Assembly (NCBI GenBank): GCA_018333605.1
Contig: JAGXSV010000075.1
Span: forward strand, 23,202-87,201
DNA from: Hydrogenophaga sp.
GTDB taxonomy: Bacteria > Pseudomonadota > Gammaproteobacteria > Burkholderiales > Burkholderiaceae_C
DNA: 64,000 nt
Direction: 5' to 3'
The notes under the pieces are model-generated. The model searched no databases. It had not been told where the DNA came from and saw only the letters and a list, made by a program, of their open reading frames with translations. How positions within the stretch are numbered: position 1 is the first letter of the stretch; each line of letters opens with the position of its first letter. Position numbers and translations under genes: made by a program. Of the stretch, positions 42,418 to 51,833 are shown piece after piece.

Positions 42418-42442
42418 ATACTCGACGAAAACAGTCGGGAAA
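42418..42442 (+). promoter_or_regulatory. iscR: IscR type-1 binding site overlapping a -10 element
   Basis: ATACTCGACGAAAACAGTCG continues to GGAAA and agrees with the E. coli [2Fe-2S]-IscR type-1 consensus ATASYYGACTRWWWYAGTCRRSTAT at 22 of 25 positions by my alignment. It overlaps TATACT, so holo-IscR should repress its own operon when Fe-S clusters are plentiful. Confidence 0.82.
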
Positions 42443-42556
42443 GCCTTCGATGTATCGGCCCAGCGCATGGGCAGGGTGGGCGGAGCAGAGGTTCACGGGG
42501 CGTTCTTCTCGTGAATCAACCAACGACGGTCAAGCCAACATTCAAGGAGCTTGAAA

Positions 42557-43090
42557 ATGCGCCTCACGACAAAAGGCCGCTTTGCGGTCACCGCCATGAT
42601 TGACCTGGCCCTGCGCCAGAACAACGGTCCTGTCACGCTGGCGGCCATAAGCCAGCGCCAGCAAATCTCGCTGTCCTACCTGGAGCAGCTGTTCGGCAAG
42701 CTGCGCCGCCACGAGTTGGTGGAGTCCACGCGCGGCCCGGGTGGCGGCTACACGCTGGGCCGCAAGGCAGCAGAAATCACCGTGGCCGACATCATCGTGT
42801 CGGTGGACGAACCGATTGACGCCACACAGTGCGGTGGCAAAGAAAACTGCCTCGGTGAAGGCAGCCGCTGCATGACGCACGAGTTGTGGGCTGCTTTGAA
42901 CTCGAAGATGGTGGACTTTCTCGACTCGGTGTCGCTGCAATCCCTGGTGGACGATCAGCTGGCCAAGGGCCTGGTGGTTGAGAACATCCCCATGATAAAG
43001 CGAGCCATTTCGAGTCCGTCGGTGGTCAAGCCGATCAGGGTCAATGCACCCAATTCGGTGTTTGCCCTGGGCGCAGCCTTCTCGAAGTAA
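42557..43090 (+). CDS. iscR: Fe-S cluster-responsive regulator IscR
   Basis: A 177 aa Rrf2-family repressor. The wHTH starts MRLTTKGRFAVTAMIDLAL, and the cluster ligands are the three Cys of CGGKENCLGEGSRC with the nearby His (MTHELW). ATG 42557 behind AAGGAGC gives the standard MRLT start; the track start (TTG 42551) adds two residues. It leads the isc operon and is probably autoregulated through the type-1 site. Confidence 0.97.
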   Translation: MRLTTKGRFAVTAMIDLALRQNNGPVTLAAISQRQQISLSYLEQLFGKLRRHELVESTRGPGGGYTLGRKAAEITVADIIVSVDEPIDATQCGGKENCLGEGSRCMTHELWAALNSKMVDFLDSVSLQSLVDDQLAKGLVVENIPMIKRAISSPSVVKPIRVNAPNSVFALGAAFSK

Positions 43091-43205
43091 GCGCCTGGGT
43101 CGTTAGCAGGTAACCGGATGACCGCAACGGTCAGCCGAGTGCCTTGCAGCGCCATGGCCAAGTGCCGCACCTATTCACAATGCCCGCCCATTCATAGAGC
43201 CAGAC

Positions 43206-44423
43206 ATGACCACGCCACATTTCCCGATCTACATGGACTACAGCGCGACCAATCCCTGCGATCCGCGGGTGGTAGATGCGATGATCCCCTGGCTGCGCGA
43301 ACATTTTGGCAACCCGGCGTCGCGCAGCCACGCCTGGGGCTGGGAAGCTGAAAAGGCGGTGGAAGCCGCCCGCGATCAGGTTGCCGCACTGATCGGCGCC
43401 GATCCACGCGAAATCGTCTGGACCAGTGGTGCCACCGAGTCCAACAACTTGGCCTTGAAGGGCGCAGCGCACTTCTACAAGACCAAGGGTAAGCACATCA
43501 TTACGGTGAAAACCGAGCACAAGGCCGTGCTCGACACCTGCCGTGAGTTGGAGCGGCAGGGGTTCGAGGTGACCTACCTCGATGTGCAAGCTGATGGTTT
43601 GGTGAGCCTGGACACGTTCAAGGCGGCTATCCGTCCCGACACCATTCTGGCTTCGGTTATGTTTGTGAACAACGAAATTGGCGTTATTCAGGACATTGCT
43701 GCGCTGGGGGCTGTTTGCCGCGAAAAGGGCGTGATCTTCCACTCCGACGCCGCGCAGGCCACGGGCCGTGTAGACATCGACATCAAGAACCTGCCGGTAG
43801 ATTTGATGAGCTTGACCAGCCACAAAACCTACGGGCCCAAGGGGATCGGCGCACTGTTTGTGCGCCGCAAACCCCGCGTGCGCATTGAGGCGCAGATGCA
43901 CGGTGGTGGCCACGAGCGCGGCATGCGCTCGGGCACGCTGCCCACTCATCAGTGTGTGGGCATGGGCGAGGCCTACCGCATCGCCAAGGAAGAAATGCAC
44001 GCTGAAAACCAGCGCATCCGTGCCCTGCATGACCGCATGGTGGCTGGCCTCAAGGACATTGAAGAGGTGTTTATCAACGGCCACGAGACCCAGCGCGTGC
44101 CGCACAACCTGAACATGAGCTTCAACTACGTCGAGGGCGAGTCGTTGATCATGGGCATCAAAGGCCTTGCAGTTTCAAGCGGTTCGGCATGCACCTCGGC
44201 CAGTCTGGAGCCCAGCTACGTGCTGCGCGCCCTGGGCCGCAGCGACGAGTTGGCTCACAGCAGCCTGCGCATGACGATTGGCCGGTGGACAACGGAAGAA
44301 GAGGTCGACTACGCGATCGCCACCATCAAGGAAAACGTGGCCAAGCTGCGCGAGCTGTCCCCTTTGTGGGAAATGTTCAAAGACGGAATTGACCTGTCCA
44401 CCATCCAGTGGGCGGCACACTGA
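43206..44423 (+). CDS. iscS: Cysteine desulfurase IscS
   Basis: A 405 aa PLP enzyme that takes sulfur from cysteine for Fe-S clusters and thiolated tRNA. It starts [21 protein letters not shown], has the PLP Lys in [14 protein letters not shown], and carries the mobile catalytic Cys in [14 protein letters not shown]. It is second in the isc operon, 13 bases ahead of iscU. Confidence 0.98.
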   Translation: MTTPHFPIYMDYSATNPCDPRVVDAMIPWLREHFGNPASRSHAWGWEAEKAVEAARDQVAALIGADPREIVWTSGATESNNLALKGAAHFYKTKGKHIITVKTEHKAVLDTCRELERQGFEVTYLDVQADGLVSLDTFKAAIRPDTILASVMFVNNEIGVIQDIAALGAVCREKGVIFHSDAAQATGRVDIDIKNLPVDLMSLTSHKTYGPKGIGALFVRRKPRVRIEAQMHGGGHERGMRSGTLPTHQCVGMGEAYRIAKEEMHAENQRIRALHDRMVAGLKDIEEVFINGHETQRVPHNLNMSFNYVEGESLIMGIKGLAVSSGSACTSASLEPSYVLRALGRSDELAHSSLRMTIGRWTTEEEVDYAIATIKENVAKLRELSPLWEMFKDGIDLSTIQWAAH

Positions 44424-44435
44424 AGGAGAAATACC

Positions 44436-44822
44436 ATGGCTTATTCTGAAAAAGTGGTTGACCACTACGAAAACCCACGTAACGTTGGCTCGTTCGACAA
44501 AGGCGACGAATCGGTAGGGACGGGTATGGTCGGTGCGCCTGCGTGCGGTGATGTGATGAAACTGCAGATCAAGGTCAACCCCAGCACCGGCGTCATTGAG
44601 GATGCCAGGTTCAAAACCTATGGCTGCGGCTCGGCCATTGCCTCTTCGTCGCTTGTGACCGAGTGGGTCAAAGGCAAAACGCTGGACCAGGCTGCTGCGC
44701 TGAAAAACAGCGAAATCGCCGAAGAGCTGGCGTTGCCACCCGTGAAAATTCACTGCTCCATCCTGGCCGAAGACGCCATCAAGGCGGCGGTGGATGACTA
44801 CCGCAAGAAACACCTCGTTTGA
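44436..44822 (+). CDS. iscU: Fe-S scaffold protein IscU
   Basis: A 128 aa scaffold on which IscS sulfur and iron form a cluster. Cysteines lie in APACGDVM, YGCGSAIAS and IHCSILAEDA, and LPPVK (the HscA recognition motif) is intact just before the last one. A good AAGGAGAA site precedes ATG 44436. Confidence 0.98.
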   Translation: MAYSEKVVDHYENPRNVGSFDKGDESVGTGMVGAPACGDVMKLQIKVNPSTGVIEDARFKTYGCGSAIASSSLVTEWVKGKTLDQAAALKNSEIAEELALPPVKIHCSILAEDAIKAAVDDYRKKHLV

Positions 44823-44931
44823 GGCCTGGCGCTCGGGTGGCTGTGCTGCATGTTCATGCACGCCAAAGCCAAATGTACGCCACCGTTCCCGTCACGCACA
44901 ATGCTGAACGCCCACCCATGGCGTAACACAC

Positions 44932-45255
44932 ATGTCCATTTCGATTTCTGAAGCTGCTGCAAGGCACGTCACCCGCTACATCACTAAGCGGGGTAAAGGT
45001 GTAGGCGTGCGCCTGGGCGTGAAAACCACCGGCTGTTCTGGTTTGGCTTACAAGCTGGAATACGCCGACGAAATCGCGCCAGAAGATGTGGTGTTTGAGG
45101 ACAACGGCGTCAAGGTGTTGGTCGATCCGAAAAGCTTGGCTTACATCGACGGCACCCAGCTCGACTTCGTGCGTGAAGGCTTGAATGAAGGGTTCCGCTT
45201 CAACAACCCCAATGAGCGGGATCGCTGCGGCTGCGGTGAGAGCTTCCGGATTTGA
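44932..45255 (+). CDS. iscA: A-type Fe-S carrier protein IscA
   Basis: A 107 aa protein with the three conserved cysteines: TTGCSGLAY and the C-terminal CGCGESF. It carries clusters or iron from IscU to target apo-proteins. It is separated from iscU by about 110 bases, more than the other spacings, and followed by a terminator-like hairpin. Confidence 0.97.
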   Translation: MSISISEAAARHVTRYITKRGKGVGVRLGVKTTGCSGLAYKLEYADEIAPEDVVFEDNGVKVLVDPKSLAYIDGTQLDFVREGLNEGFRFNNPNERDRCGCGESFRI

Positions 45256-45275
45256 TCCGTTCTGCGCCGTCCCTC

Positions 45276-45308
45276 AAGCCGCCTGCGCAGTGTGTGTCGG
45301 CGGCTTTT
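45276..45308 (+). terminator. Terminator-like hairpin between iscA and hscB
   Basis: AAGCCGCC pairs with GGCGGCTT and is followed by a short TTTT-CG-TTTT tract, about 20 bases after the iscA stop and 50 before hscB. It could reduce read-through into the chaperone genes. Confidence 0.65.
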
Positions 45309-45357
45309 CGCTTTTCGGCCTGCTGCGTAGCATTTCCACCCCGTTTTTCGCCTTCCC

Positions 45358-45876
45358 ATGAACCTGCTGTCCAACGATTTTGAAATTTTTGGTGTGCCCG
45401 TGCAGTTTGCGCTGGACCGTGCCGCCCTGGACGAGCGTTGGAAAGACCTGCAGCGCGAAGCCCATCCAGACCGTTTCACCACCGCCAATGCACTGGCACA
45501 GCGCCAAGCGATGCAGTGGTCGGTGCGTATCAACGAGGCTTACCAGCGCCTCAAAGATCCGCTCAAGCGAGCAGCCTATCTGTGCGAGCTGAATGGCGCG
45601 CCCATTCAGGCCGAAAACAACACGGCCATGCCATCTGCGTTTTTGATGCAGCAAATGCAGTGGCGGGAAGACCTGGAAGAGGCCAGCGGTGCTGCAGATC
45701 TGGAGCACATGGCTGAGGACGTGGCCCAGACGCGCCGAAACATGCTGCTAAGTTTGCAGCGCACCGCCGACGAAGATCACAATTTTCTCGAACTGGCTCG
45801 GCAGGTCAGAGCCCTTATGTTTGTTGAGCGCTTTGCGCGCGACGTTGAGAGCCGGCTTGATCAACTGGGACAATAG
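45358..45876 (+). CDS. hscB: Fe-S co-chaperone HscB
   Basis: A 172 aa J-protein that brings IscU to HscA. The J-domain at about 8-75 has the catalytic REAHPDRF (HPD motif), and the C-terminal three-helix domain (about 90-170) binds IscU. The canonical zinc-site Cys found in eukaryotic homologues is not expected and not seen. Confidence 0.95.
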   Translation: MNLLSNDFEIFGVPVQFALDRAALDERWKDLQREAHPDRFTTANALAQRQAMQWSVRINEAYQRLKDPLKRAAYLCELNGAPIQAENNTAMPSAFLMQQMQWREDLEEASGAADLEHMAEDVAQTRRNMLLSLQRTADEDHNFLELARQVRALMFVERFARDVESRLDQLGQ

Positions 45877-45946
45877 CCAGTGTTGATACTGGCGCTTTGC
45901 GCAGTATGCCAGTCCCGATTTTCAGTACCTACAAGAACACGATCCC

Positions 45947-47827
45947 ATGGCGCTTTTGCAGATTTCCGAACCCGGCCAGTCCCTCGACCCGCATCAGCGC
46001 CGCGTGGCGGTGGGCATTGACCTTGGTACCACACATTCGCTGGTGGCTGCGGTGCGCCATGGTGTGTCCGAGTGCTTGCCAGACGCCCAAGGTCAGGTCA
46101 TTTTGCCCAGCGTGGTGCGTTACCTCGACCCGGCCCAGGGCAACTCGGGCCGACAAATCGGTTTTGATGCCCTGGCCGCACAGGTGGATGATCCGGCCAA
46201 CACCATCAGTTCGGTGAAACGGCTCATGGGCCGCACCCGCGCGCAGGTGGTGGATGCAGACAAACTGCCCTACACGGTGGTGGACGATCAGGGTATGGCG
46301 GTGGTTGAAACCACCGCAGGCCGCAAGACGCCCATGGAAGTCAGTGCCGAAATTTTGGCCGCGCTGCGCTTCCGTGCTGAAGACAGTTTTGACGATGACC
46401 TGTACGGTGCCGTCATCACGGTGCCGGCCTACTTCGACGACGCCCAGCGGCAGGCCACAAAAGACGCTGCCCAACTCGCCGGCATCAACGTGCTGCGTCT
46501 CATCAACGAACCCACGGCCGCCGCCATTGCCTACGGCCTCGACAACGGGTCTGAAGGTATCTACGCCATCTACGATCTTGGCGGGGGCACCTTCGACATC
46601 TCCATCCTGCGGCTGACCCAAGGTGTATTTCAAGTGATGGCCACCGGTGGTGACTCGGCCTTGGGGGGCGACGACTACGACCAGGCGCTGGCCGCCTGGG
46701 TGCTGGCGCAGCAGGGCGTGGCGGTCGCGCTGTCGGCCTCCGAACGCGCTGCACTGCATGCCGAGGCCCGCCGCTGCAAAGAGGCGCTTTCAGCGGTGGA
46801 ACCCGCTGGCAGTGTTGCCTTCACCGCGAACATCGCCGGTCAGCAACTGAACCAGGCGGTGACGAAGGCGCAGTTTGAGGCCTGCACGGCCCCGCTCACG
46901 GCCCGCACCATGGCGGCGGTGCGAAAAGTCTTGCGCGATGCGGGCATCACCAAGGACGACGTCAAGGGCGTCGTCATGGTGGGTGGCTCCACGCGAATGC
47001 CGGTGATTCGCAGCGCTGTGGGTGCGTTCTTTGGCCAGGAACCGCTGACCAATCTGAACCCCGACGAAGTGGTGGCACTGGGCGCCGCCATACAGGCCAA
47101 CGCCTTGGCCGGCAACAGCCGAGACGGCGACTTGCTGTTGCTCGACGTGATCCCGCTGTCACTGGGCATCGAGACCATGGGCGGGTTGGTGGAGCGCATC
47201 GTGCCGCGCAACAGCCCCATTCCCACCGCGCTGGCGCAAGACTTCACCACCTACCAGGATGGTCAGACTGCGCTGGCCCTGCACGTGGTGCAGGGCGAAC
47301 GCGACCTGGTGGCCGACTGCCGAAGCCTGGCGCGTTTTGTCTTGCGTGGCATTCCGCCCATGGCCGCCGGCGCGGCCCGTATTCGCGTTAGTTTTACTGT
47401 CGATGCGGACGGTTTGCTGTCGGTGGCTGCGAAAGAGCAGGGCAGTGGCGTGGAGGCGCGGGTCGATGTGAAGCCCGCTTACGGCCTGTCCGACGAACAG
47501 ATCGCCGCCATGTTGCAGGACAGCTTTGCCACCGCCCAGCAAGACATTGCCGCGCGGGCCCTGATGGAAGCCCGCGTGGACGCCGACCGGATGATCGTCG
47601 CTACCCGCAGCGCATTGGCGGGTGACGCCGATCTGCTTGAACCCGCCGAGCGCCAGACCATCGATACACTCATGGGCCAACTCACCCAGAGCCTGGCCAG
47701 CACCGATGCTGCCGTGATTGAAGCCGCTACCGACGCACTGGCCAAAGGCACCGAGGCCTTTGCTGCCATGCGCATGAACCGGGGTATTCAACGGGCCCTC
47801 GCTGGCAAAAAACTCGAAGAAGTCTGA
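45947..47827 (+). CDS. hscA: Fe-S chaperone HscA (Hsp70 family)
   Basis: A 626 aa Hsp66 that releases clusters from IscU. The ATPase domain starts [15 protein letters not shown] and includes [14 protein letters not shown] and VGGSTRMP; the substrate domain is at about 390-500. No DnaK-type EEVD tail is present, and none is expected. ATG 45947 is 70 bases after hscB. Confidence 0.97.
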   Translation: MALLQISEPGQSLDPHQRRVAVGIDLGTTHSLVAAVRHGVSECLPDAQGQVILPSVVRYLDPAQGNSGRQIGFDALAAQVDDPANTISSVKRLMGRTRAQVVDADKLPYTVVDDQGMAVVETTAGRKTPMEVSAEILAALRFRAEDSFDDDLYGAVITVPAYFDDAQRQATKDAAQLAGINVLRLINEPTAAAIAYGLDNGSEGIYAIYDLGGGTFDISILRLTQGVFQVMATGGDSALGGDDYDQALAAWVLAQQGVAVALSASERAALHAEARRCKEALSAVEPAGSVAFTANIAGQQLNQAVTKAQFEACTAPLTARTMAAVRKVLRDAGITKDDVKGVVMVGGSTRMPVIRSAVGAFFGQEPLTNLNPDEVVALGAAIQANALAGNSRDGDLLLLDVIPLSLGIETMGGLVERIVPRNSPIPTALAQDFTTYQDGQTALALHVVQGERDLVADCRSLARFVLRGIPPMAAGAARIRVSFTVDADGLLSVAAKEQGSGVEARVDVKPAYGLSDEQIAAMLQDSFATAQQDIAARALMEARVDADRMIVATRSALAGDADLLEPAERQTIDTLMGQLTQSLASTDAAVIEAATDALAKGTEAFAAMRMNRGIQRALAGKKLEEV

Positions 47828-47860
47828 AGGGCGCCCCAGCTCAGACGCACAGGAAACCCT

Positions 47861-48199
47861 ATGCCGATCATCAAAATACTGCCCCACCCCGAATACTGCC
47901 CTCAGGGCGCTCAAGTCAGCGCCCCGGCGGGTACTTCCATCTGCGAAGCTCTGCTGGACAACAACATCCCCATCGAACACGCCTGTGACATGGTGTGTGC
48001 GTGCACCACCTGCCACATCATTGTGCGCGAGGGTTTCAGCAGCCTCAATGAGTTGGATGAAAATGAGGAAGACTTGCTCGATAGAGCCTGGGGCTTGGAG
48101 CCGCAGTCACGACTGTCTTGCCAAGCCATTCTGGCGCAGCAAGATGTGACGATTGAGATTCCCAAGTACTCGATCAACCACGCCAAAGAAGGTCGCTGA
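47861..48199 (+). CDS. fdx: ISC-type [2Fe-2S] ferredoxin Fdx
   Basis: A 112 aa adrenodoxin-type ferredoxin supplying electrons to cluster assembly. The ligands are in HACDMVCACTTCHIIV plus the C-terminal Cys of RLSCQAIL, the normal four-Cys pattern. It is the last isc gene; no iscX follows before dnaQ. Confidence 0.97.
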   Translation: MPIIKILPHPEYCPQGAQVSAPAGTSICEALLDNNIPIEHACDMVCACTTCHIIVREGFSSLNELDENEEDLLDRAWGLEPQSRLSCQAILAQQDVTIEIPKYSINHAKEGR

Positions 48200-48233
48200 C
48201 CCGCTTTCGATCTGATTCTCATGAGAAAAGCAC

Positions 48234-48941
48234 ATGCGTCAAATCGTTCTTGACACCGAAACCACCGGCCTGTCTGCCGAAAACGGCGACCGGATCATTG
48301 AAATCGGCTGTGTGGAGCTGCTCAACCGCAAGCTCACCGGTAACAACCTGCATTTTTACGTCAACCCCGAGCGCGACAGCCACGAAGACGCGCTAAAAGT
48401 GCACGGAATAAGCAACGAATTTTTGCGCGACAAGCCTAAGTTTGGACAAATTGCCGACGAGTTGCTGGACTACCTGCGTGACGCTGAATTGATCATTCAC
48501 AACGCTCCGTTCGACATCAGCTTCCTGAATAAAGAGCTTGAGCGCCTGGGCCGTCCGCCATTGAAGACCATCATCGGTCAGGTGACAGACAGCCTGGTGA
48601 TGGCCAAGGAAATGTTCCCGGGCAAGCGCAATGGCCTGGACGCCTTGTGTGACCGACTCGGGGTAGACAACTCGGGTCGAACCTTGCACGGGGCCTTGCT
48701 CGATGCCGAGTTGCTGGCCGACGTCTACATCAATATGACCCGCGGCCAGGATGCATTGTTGATGGACCTGGAGACGTCGGTAGTCCAGGGCGGCGAGGTG
48801 CTGATGATCGACCTCAGTCGCATTGAATTGCCCGTGATCCTTGCCAGCGAGTTGGAAGCTCAGGCGCATGAAGACGTGTTGATCGACCTCGATAAAGCTT
48901 GCAAAGGAGAAGCGGTGTGGCGACAGATGCAAGTGGCTTGA
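48234..48941 (+). CDS. dnaQ: DNA polymerase III epsilon subunit (proofreading exonuclease)
   Basis: A 235 aa DEDDh exonuclease. DTETTG at residues 7-12, HNAPFDISFLN and HGALLDAEL give the full catalytic set, and a C-terminal tail (about 185-235) for binding the alpha subunit is present. This is the replicative epsilon, in contrast to the fused exonuclease at 6.8 kb. Confidence 0.95.
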   Translation: MRQIVLDTETTGLSAENGDRIIEIGCVELLNRKLTGNNLHFYVNPERDSHEDALKVHGISNEFLRDKPKFGQIADELLDYLRDAELIIHNAPFDISFLNKELERLGRPPLKTIIGQVTDSLVMAKEMFPGKRNGLDALCDRLGVDNSGRTLHGALLDAELLADVYINMTRGQDALLMDLETSVVQGGEVLMIDLSRIELPVILASELEAQAHEDVLIDLDKACKGEAVWRQMQVA

Positions 48942-49007
48942 TGGGGCTATCCAGTCATCAGCTACTTTGAAAAAAACGATCCTTCTCGAAAGACCTCAAA
49001 AAAACGC

Positions 49008-49013
49008 TATAAT
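49008..49013 (+). promoter_or_regulatory. -10 element of the tRNA-Val promoter
   Basis: A perfect TATAAT 33 bases before the mature tRNA 5' end. The -35 region about 17 bases upstream (CTCGAA) is weak, as is common for tRNA genes supported by upstream A tracts, which are visible here (AAAAAA). Confidence 0.55.
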
Positions 49014-49045
49014 TTGAGACTTCCAAGCGTTCAGAAGTCAAATTT

Positions 49046-49120
49046 GGGCGGTTAGCTCAGCGGTAGAGCACTGCCTTCACACGGCAGGGGTCGCAGGTTC
49101 GAACCCTGCACCGCCCACCA
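49046..49120 (+). tRNA. tRNA-Val (anticodon CAC)
   Basis: A 75-base cloverleaf: GGGCGGT/ACCGCCC acceptor, GCTC/GAGC D arm, CTGCC/GGCAG anticodon arm with loop TTCACAC, and GCAGG/CCTGC T arm with TTCGAAC loop. The encoded CCA end is present. Anticodon CAC reads GUG valine codons. Confidence 0.97.
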
Positions 49121-49126
49121 GACATC

Positions 49127-49160
49127 AGCCTCGTATTTCATTGATTTACGAGGCTTTTTT
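49127..49160 (+). terminator. Terminator after tRNA-Val
   Basis: AGCCTCGTA pairs with TACGAGGCT around an 11-base loop and runs into TTTTTT, starting seven bases after the CCA end. Confidence 0.85.
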
Positions 49161-49247
49161 CTTTATGGGACGCTGACTTGGTTTTTGCTGAGTAGCCCGC
49201 TTTTGCTTTTTGGCACAAATTTGTCACTCCAATTTTTTGGAGTGTTT

Positions 49248-49421
49248 ATGTCTGCGATCCGTAAACGCAGCGACTACCAGCACCAGGCAATCGTCCCTTT
49301 GACCCAAGAAACCCCCACTAGAACGCCCTTGGGCGTGCTGGGGGCGCACCTGGCAAGTGCTTCCCATGAAGACAGTTTGCAGCTATGCCGGCAGAGAATT
49401 TGTCTGCTCATTGATTGCTGA
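49248..49421 (+). pseudogene. Probable relic of a tyrosine-integrase N-terminus
   Basis: A 57-codon frame with a TTGGAG ribosome site begins MSAIRKRSDYQHQAIV. This closely resembles the N-termini of tRNA-targeting tyrosine recombinases of the IRKRG-YQ-QA type. After about 16 residues no integrase similarity is visible, and the catalytic domain is absent; the end of the frame is antisense to the asparaginase gene. The position just downstream of a tRNA supports a past integration event. The match is short, so this is an inference. Confidence 0.4.
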
Positions 49422-50411
49422 TTCAGCGAGCAAATCAAGTGCCAAAGCGATGCGTGCTTTGACTGGGGACAGGCTGGAGACCTCGGACAAGAGTTGCTTG
49501 GAATGGGTCAGCACTCGACCACGTGCACAACGACTGGTTCGAACCACGCGAATCCCGAGGGCCTGGGCCTCACACAAAGCCGTTTCGAGACGGCCATGTA
49601 CGGTCCCATTTCCGGTCCCAGCCACAACAATGCCGCACAATGGGTGTTCAGGATGTGCGAGGAAGTATGACGACAAGGCCCGCACCACGTTGCCGTCCGC
49701 GTCGGCATGGCTGGTAAGCAGTGCGACATAAGGCAGGTTGCCCACCGATTCGATTTGCTGGCAGGCAACGGTATGAAAAGGGCCTGCTTCGCAAGCCGTG
49801 GGCCAGTTGCGAAATAACCGCACCTCACCCTGTTCAACGCGGCCCAGTGGACCTGCGTCACCCGAATCGAAAGCATCCACTTGATAAGTGTGCATTTTGG
49901 TCACGTCAATGGCGCTGTGAATAGAGCCTGCGCAAACTACCACCACCCCTTGAGCGCCAGTATGGCGAGCGACCACCACTGCGTCGTGTAGATTTTGTGG
50001 CCCATCGGGCATCAAGGCCGTTGATGGACGCATCGCACAGGTCATCACGACAGGCTTGGATGGACGCAACACTGTCTGGAGAAAGAAAGCCGTTTCTTCG
50101 AGGGTGTCGGTACCGTGGGTAATGACGATAGAAGTCACATCAGGCCGCTCCAGATGAAAGGCAACGCGCGCGAGCAGCGTCTTCCATACCGAAAATCCCA
50201 TGTCTTTGCTGTCAATCTGTACCACCTGCTCCACATCAAGGGCCAGGTCATTCAATGTTGGAACTGCTGCCACGAGATCCCCGATCCCGACCTGCCCCGC
50301 GACGTACCCTACGTTGTCAGAAGCTAGGGGTGCTCGTCCCGCGATAGTGCCACCTGTGCCCAGAATCACCAGAGTATTGGCTGGGTGCTTTTGCTTCGTT
50401 TCATTTTTCAC
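49383..50411 (-). CDS. Type II-like L-asparaginase
   Basis: A 342 aa enzyme hydrolysing asparagine to aspartate and ammonia. First catalytic Thr is in ILGTGGTIAGRA (about residue 22), and the second Thr/Asp pair is in VITHGTDTLEETAFFL. No signal peptide is evident (MKNETKQKHPANTLV), so it is cytoplasmic unless the true start is elsewhere. It lies in the accessory-looking interval after tRNA-Val, divergent from lexA. Confidence 0.9.
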   Translation of the reverse strand: MKNETKQKHPANTLVILGTGGTIAGRAPLASDNVGYVAGQVGIGDLVAAVPTLNDLALDVEQVVQIDSKDMGFSVWKTLLARVAFHLERPDVTSIVITHGTDTLEETAFFLQTVLRPSKPVVMTCAMRPSTALMPDGPQNLHDAVVVARHTGAQGVVVVCAGSIHSAIDVTKMHTYQVDAFDSGDAGPLGRVEQGEVRLFRNWPTACEAGPFHTVACQQIESVGNLPYVALLTSHADADGNVVRALSSYFLAHPEHPLCGIVVAGTGNGTVHGRLETALCEAQALGIRVVRTSRCARGRVLTHSKQLLSEVSSLSPVKARIALALDLLAESAINEQTNSLPA

Positions 50412-50444
50412 TTGCCAAGTCCTTCAGAGTGAATAAAATCACAG

Positions 50445-50464
50445 TGCTGTATATAAATACATGT
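50445..50464 (+). promoter_or_regulatory. LexA (SOS) box upstream of lexA
   Basis: TGCTGTATATAAATACATGT: CTGT, eight AT-rich bases and ACAT, one base off the CTGT-N8-ACAG consensus. It sits about 90 bases before the lexA start and suggests autoregulation. Confidence 0.75.
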
Positions 50465-50553
50465 CAACCAGCGCAATCAGTTGATTGCGCCTTAACTTTC
50501 TTTGTTTCCGAATGACAACCGCGTTCTCATGAGCGCCCTTGAAGAGGTTCATC

Positions 50554-51240
50554 ATGCTTGAGTCTGCATCCTACCCAGCCAAACTCACGGCGCGCCAGCA
50601 GCAGATCCTGGAACTGATCCAAAACGCGATTGCGCGCACTGGTGCTCCACCCACGAGGGCCGAGATTGCCACCGAGTTGGGGTTTAAATCTGCCAACGCG
50701 GCTGAAGAGCACCTCCAGGCCCTGGCCAGAAAGGGGGTGATTGAGCTTGTCAGTGGCACATCTCGCGGCATTCGGCTGCGTACCGAAGACCTACAGTCGA
50801 TCAATGAATCACGCGGGCGCCAGCTTACACTGCCGCTCCCCAGTCTTTCCCAGCTTATGCTGCCCCTCATTGGTCGTGTGGCGGCCGGTTCGCCCATCCT
50901 CGCTCAAGAGCATGTCGACCAGACTTACTTCGTGGAGCGCAGCCTGTTCCACCGTATACCGGACTACTTGCTCAAGGTACGGGGTATGTCTATGCGCGAT
51001 ATCGGCATCATGGACGGTGACTTGCTCGCGGTGCAGTCAACCAAAGAGGCCAAGAATGGCCAGATTGTGGTGGCGCGACTGGGCGATGACGTGACCGTTA
51101 AACGCTTCATGCGGCGTCAACACCTGATCGAACTGCATGCCGAAAATCCTGATTACAAAACCATCGTGGTCGAACCCGGCGAGCCCTTTGAGATTGAGGG
51201 ACTCGCCGTAGGTCTGATCCGAAACAGCTTCCAAGTCTGA
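50554..51240 (+). CDS. lexA: SOS repressor LexA
   Basis: A 228 aa protein. The N-terminal wHTH (about 1-70) has [20 protein letters not shown]. The self-cleavage site is the Ala-Gly of [10 protein letters not shown], and the catalytic Ser is in [14 protein letters not shown] with the Lys in VTVKRF, all intact. ATG 50554 is favoured over the TTG at 50539. With the LexA box upstream it should be autoregulated. A second lexA elsewhere in the genome cannot be excluded. Confidence 0.96.
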   Translation: MLESASYPAKLTARQQQILELIQNAIARTGAPPTRAEIATELGFKSANAAEEHLQALARKGVIELVSGTSRGIRLRTEDLQSINESRGRQLTLPLPSLSQLMLPLIGRVAAGSPILAQEHVDQTYFVERSLFHRIPDYLLKVRGMSMRDIGIMDGDLLAVQSTKEAKNGQIVVARLGDDVTVKRFMRRQHLIELHAENPDYKTIVVEPGEPFEIEGLAVGLIRNSFQV

Positions 51241-51379
51241 CGGCTCAAGGCTCATGTCGCTCCAGCAGGTGGCGGGCGTTTGGTCTTGATGGCAGCCTCA
51301 ACTGCCTGGGAGATCCAACCCTGCATGGGCGATTTCATTCGCAATCCTGCCTATGTTCAACCCCATTTTGGAGTTTCAC

Positions 51380-51745
51380 ATGGGAATCCGTTTCATCACC
51401 AACTCCTGGCGCGCGCCACTTCAGTTGATCGACAGTTGGCTGCCCACCCCAGCCGTTACGACAAAATCGCAGGTCACTCCCAAGCTTGTCCAAATGTTTG
51501 CTCGGGCAGGTTGGCTTGGCCGTACCGTCATGGGCACATCGCTGCCGGTTGCTCGGCCAGCCCAGACCGATCCTGTATCGGCATCTCCACCTTGCAGGGT
51601 GCGTGTACTGCGCAAGGCTGACGCTGCAACCAGTTGCCGCAGCGACGCACGAGTGGTCATTTCTGGCCGTATCAGTGATGTGTGTGCTGAATTAGAAAGG
51701 CTGGCTGCCCTGGAGAATCGGACGCACAGGACTAAACGTGGGTAG
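51380..51745 (+). CDS. Conserved small protein downstream of lexA
   Basis: A 121 aa basic protein from ATG 51380 behind TTGGAG; the track start at 51353 is earlier. It has no recognisable catalytic motif. The C-terminal segment ARVVISGRISDVCAELERLAAL resembles small Burkholderiales proteins I have seen annotated as hypothetical. It may be transcribed with lexA; function unknown. Confidence 0.6.
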   Translation: MGIRFITNSWRAPLQLIDSWLPTPAVTTKSQVTPKLVQMFARAGWLGRTVMGTSLPVARPAQTDPVSASPPCRVRVLRKADAATSCRSDARVVISGRISDVCAELERLAALENRTHRTKRG

Positions 51746-51833
51746 AGGAGTCAAGAACATCTTTTGCTTGAGGATCTGTTTCTGCATGGACAGTCACACC
51801 TGAGGCACACTTCATGCGGTCACAATAGGTGCC

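Noticed and set aside
49536-49545. GGTTCGAACC, identical to the T-arm of tRNA-Val, as a possible attachment-site copy
   Set aside because: Only a 10-base self-palindrome inside the asparaginase coding sequence; no extension into the flanking tRNA 3' sequence.
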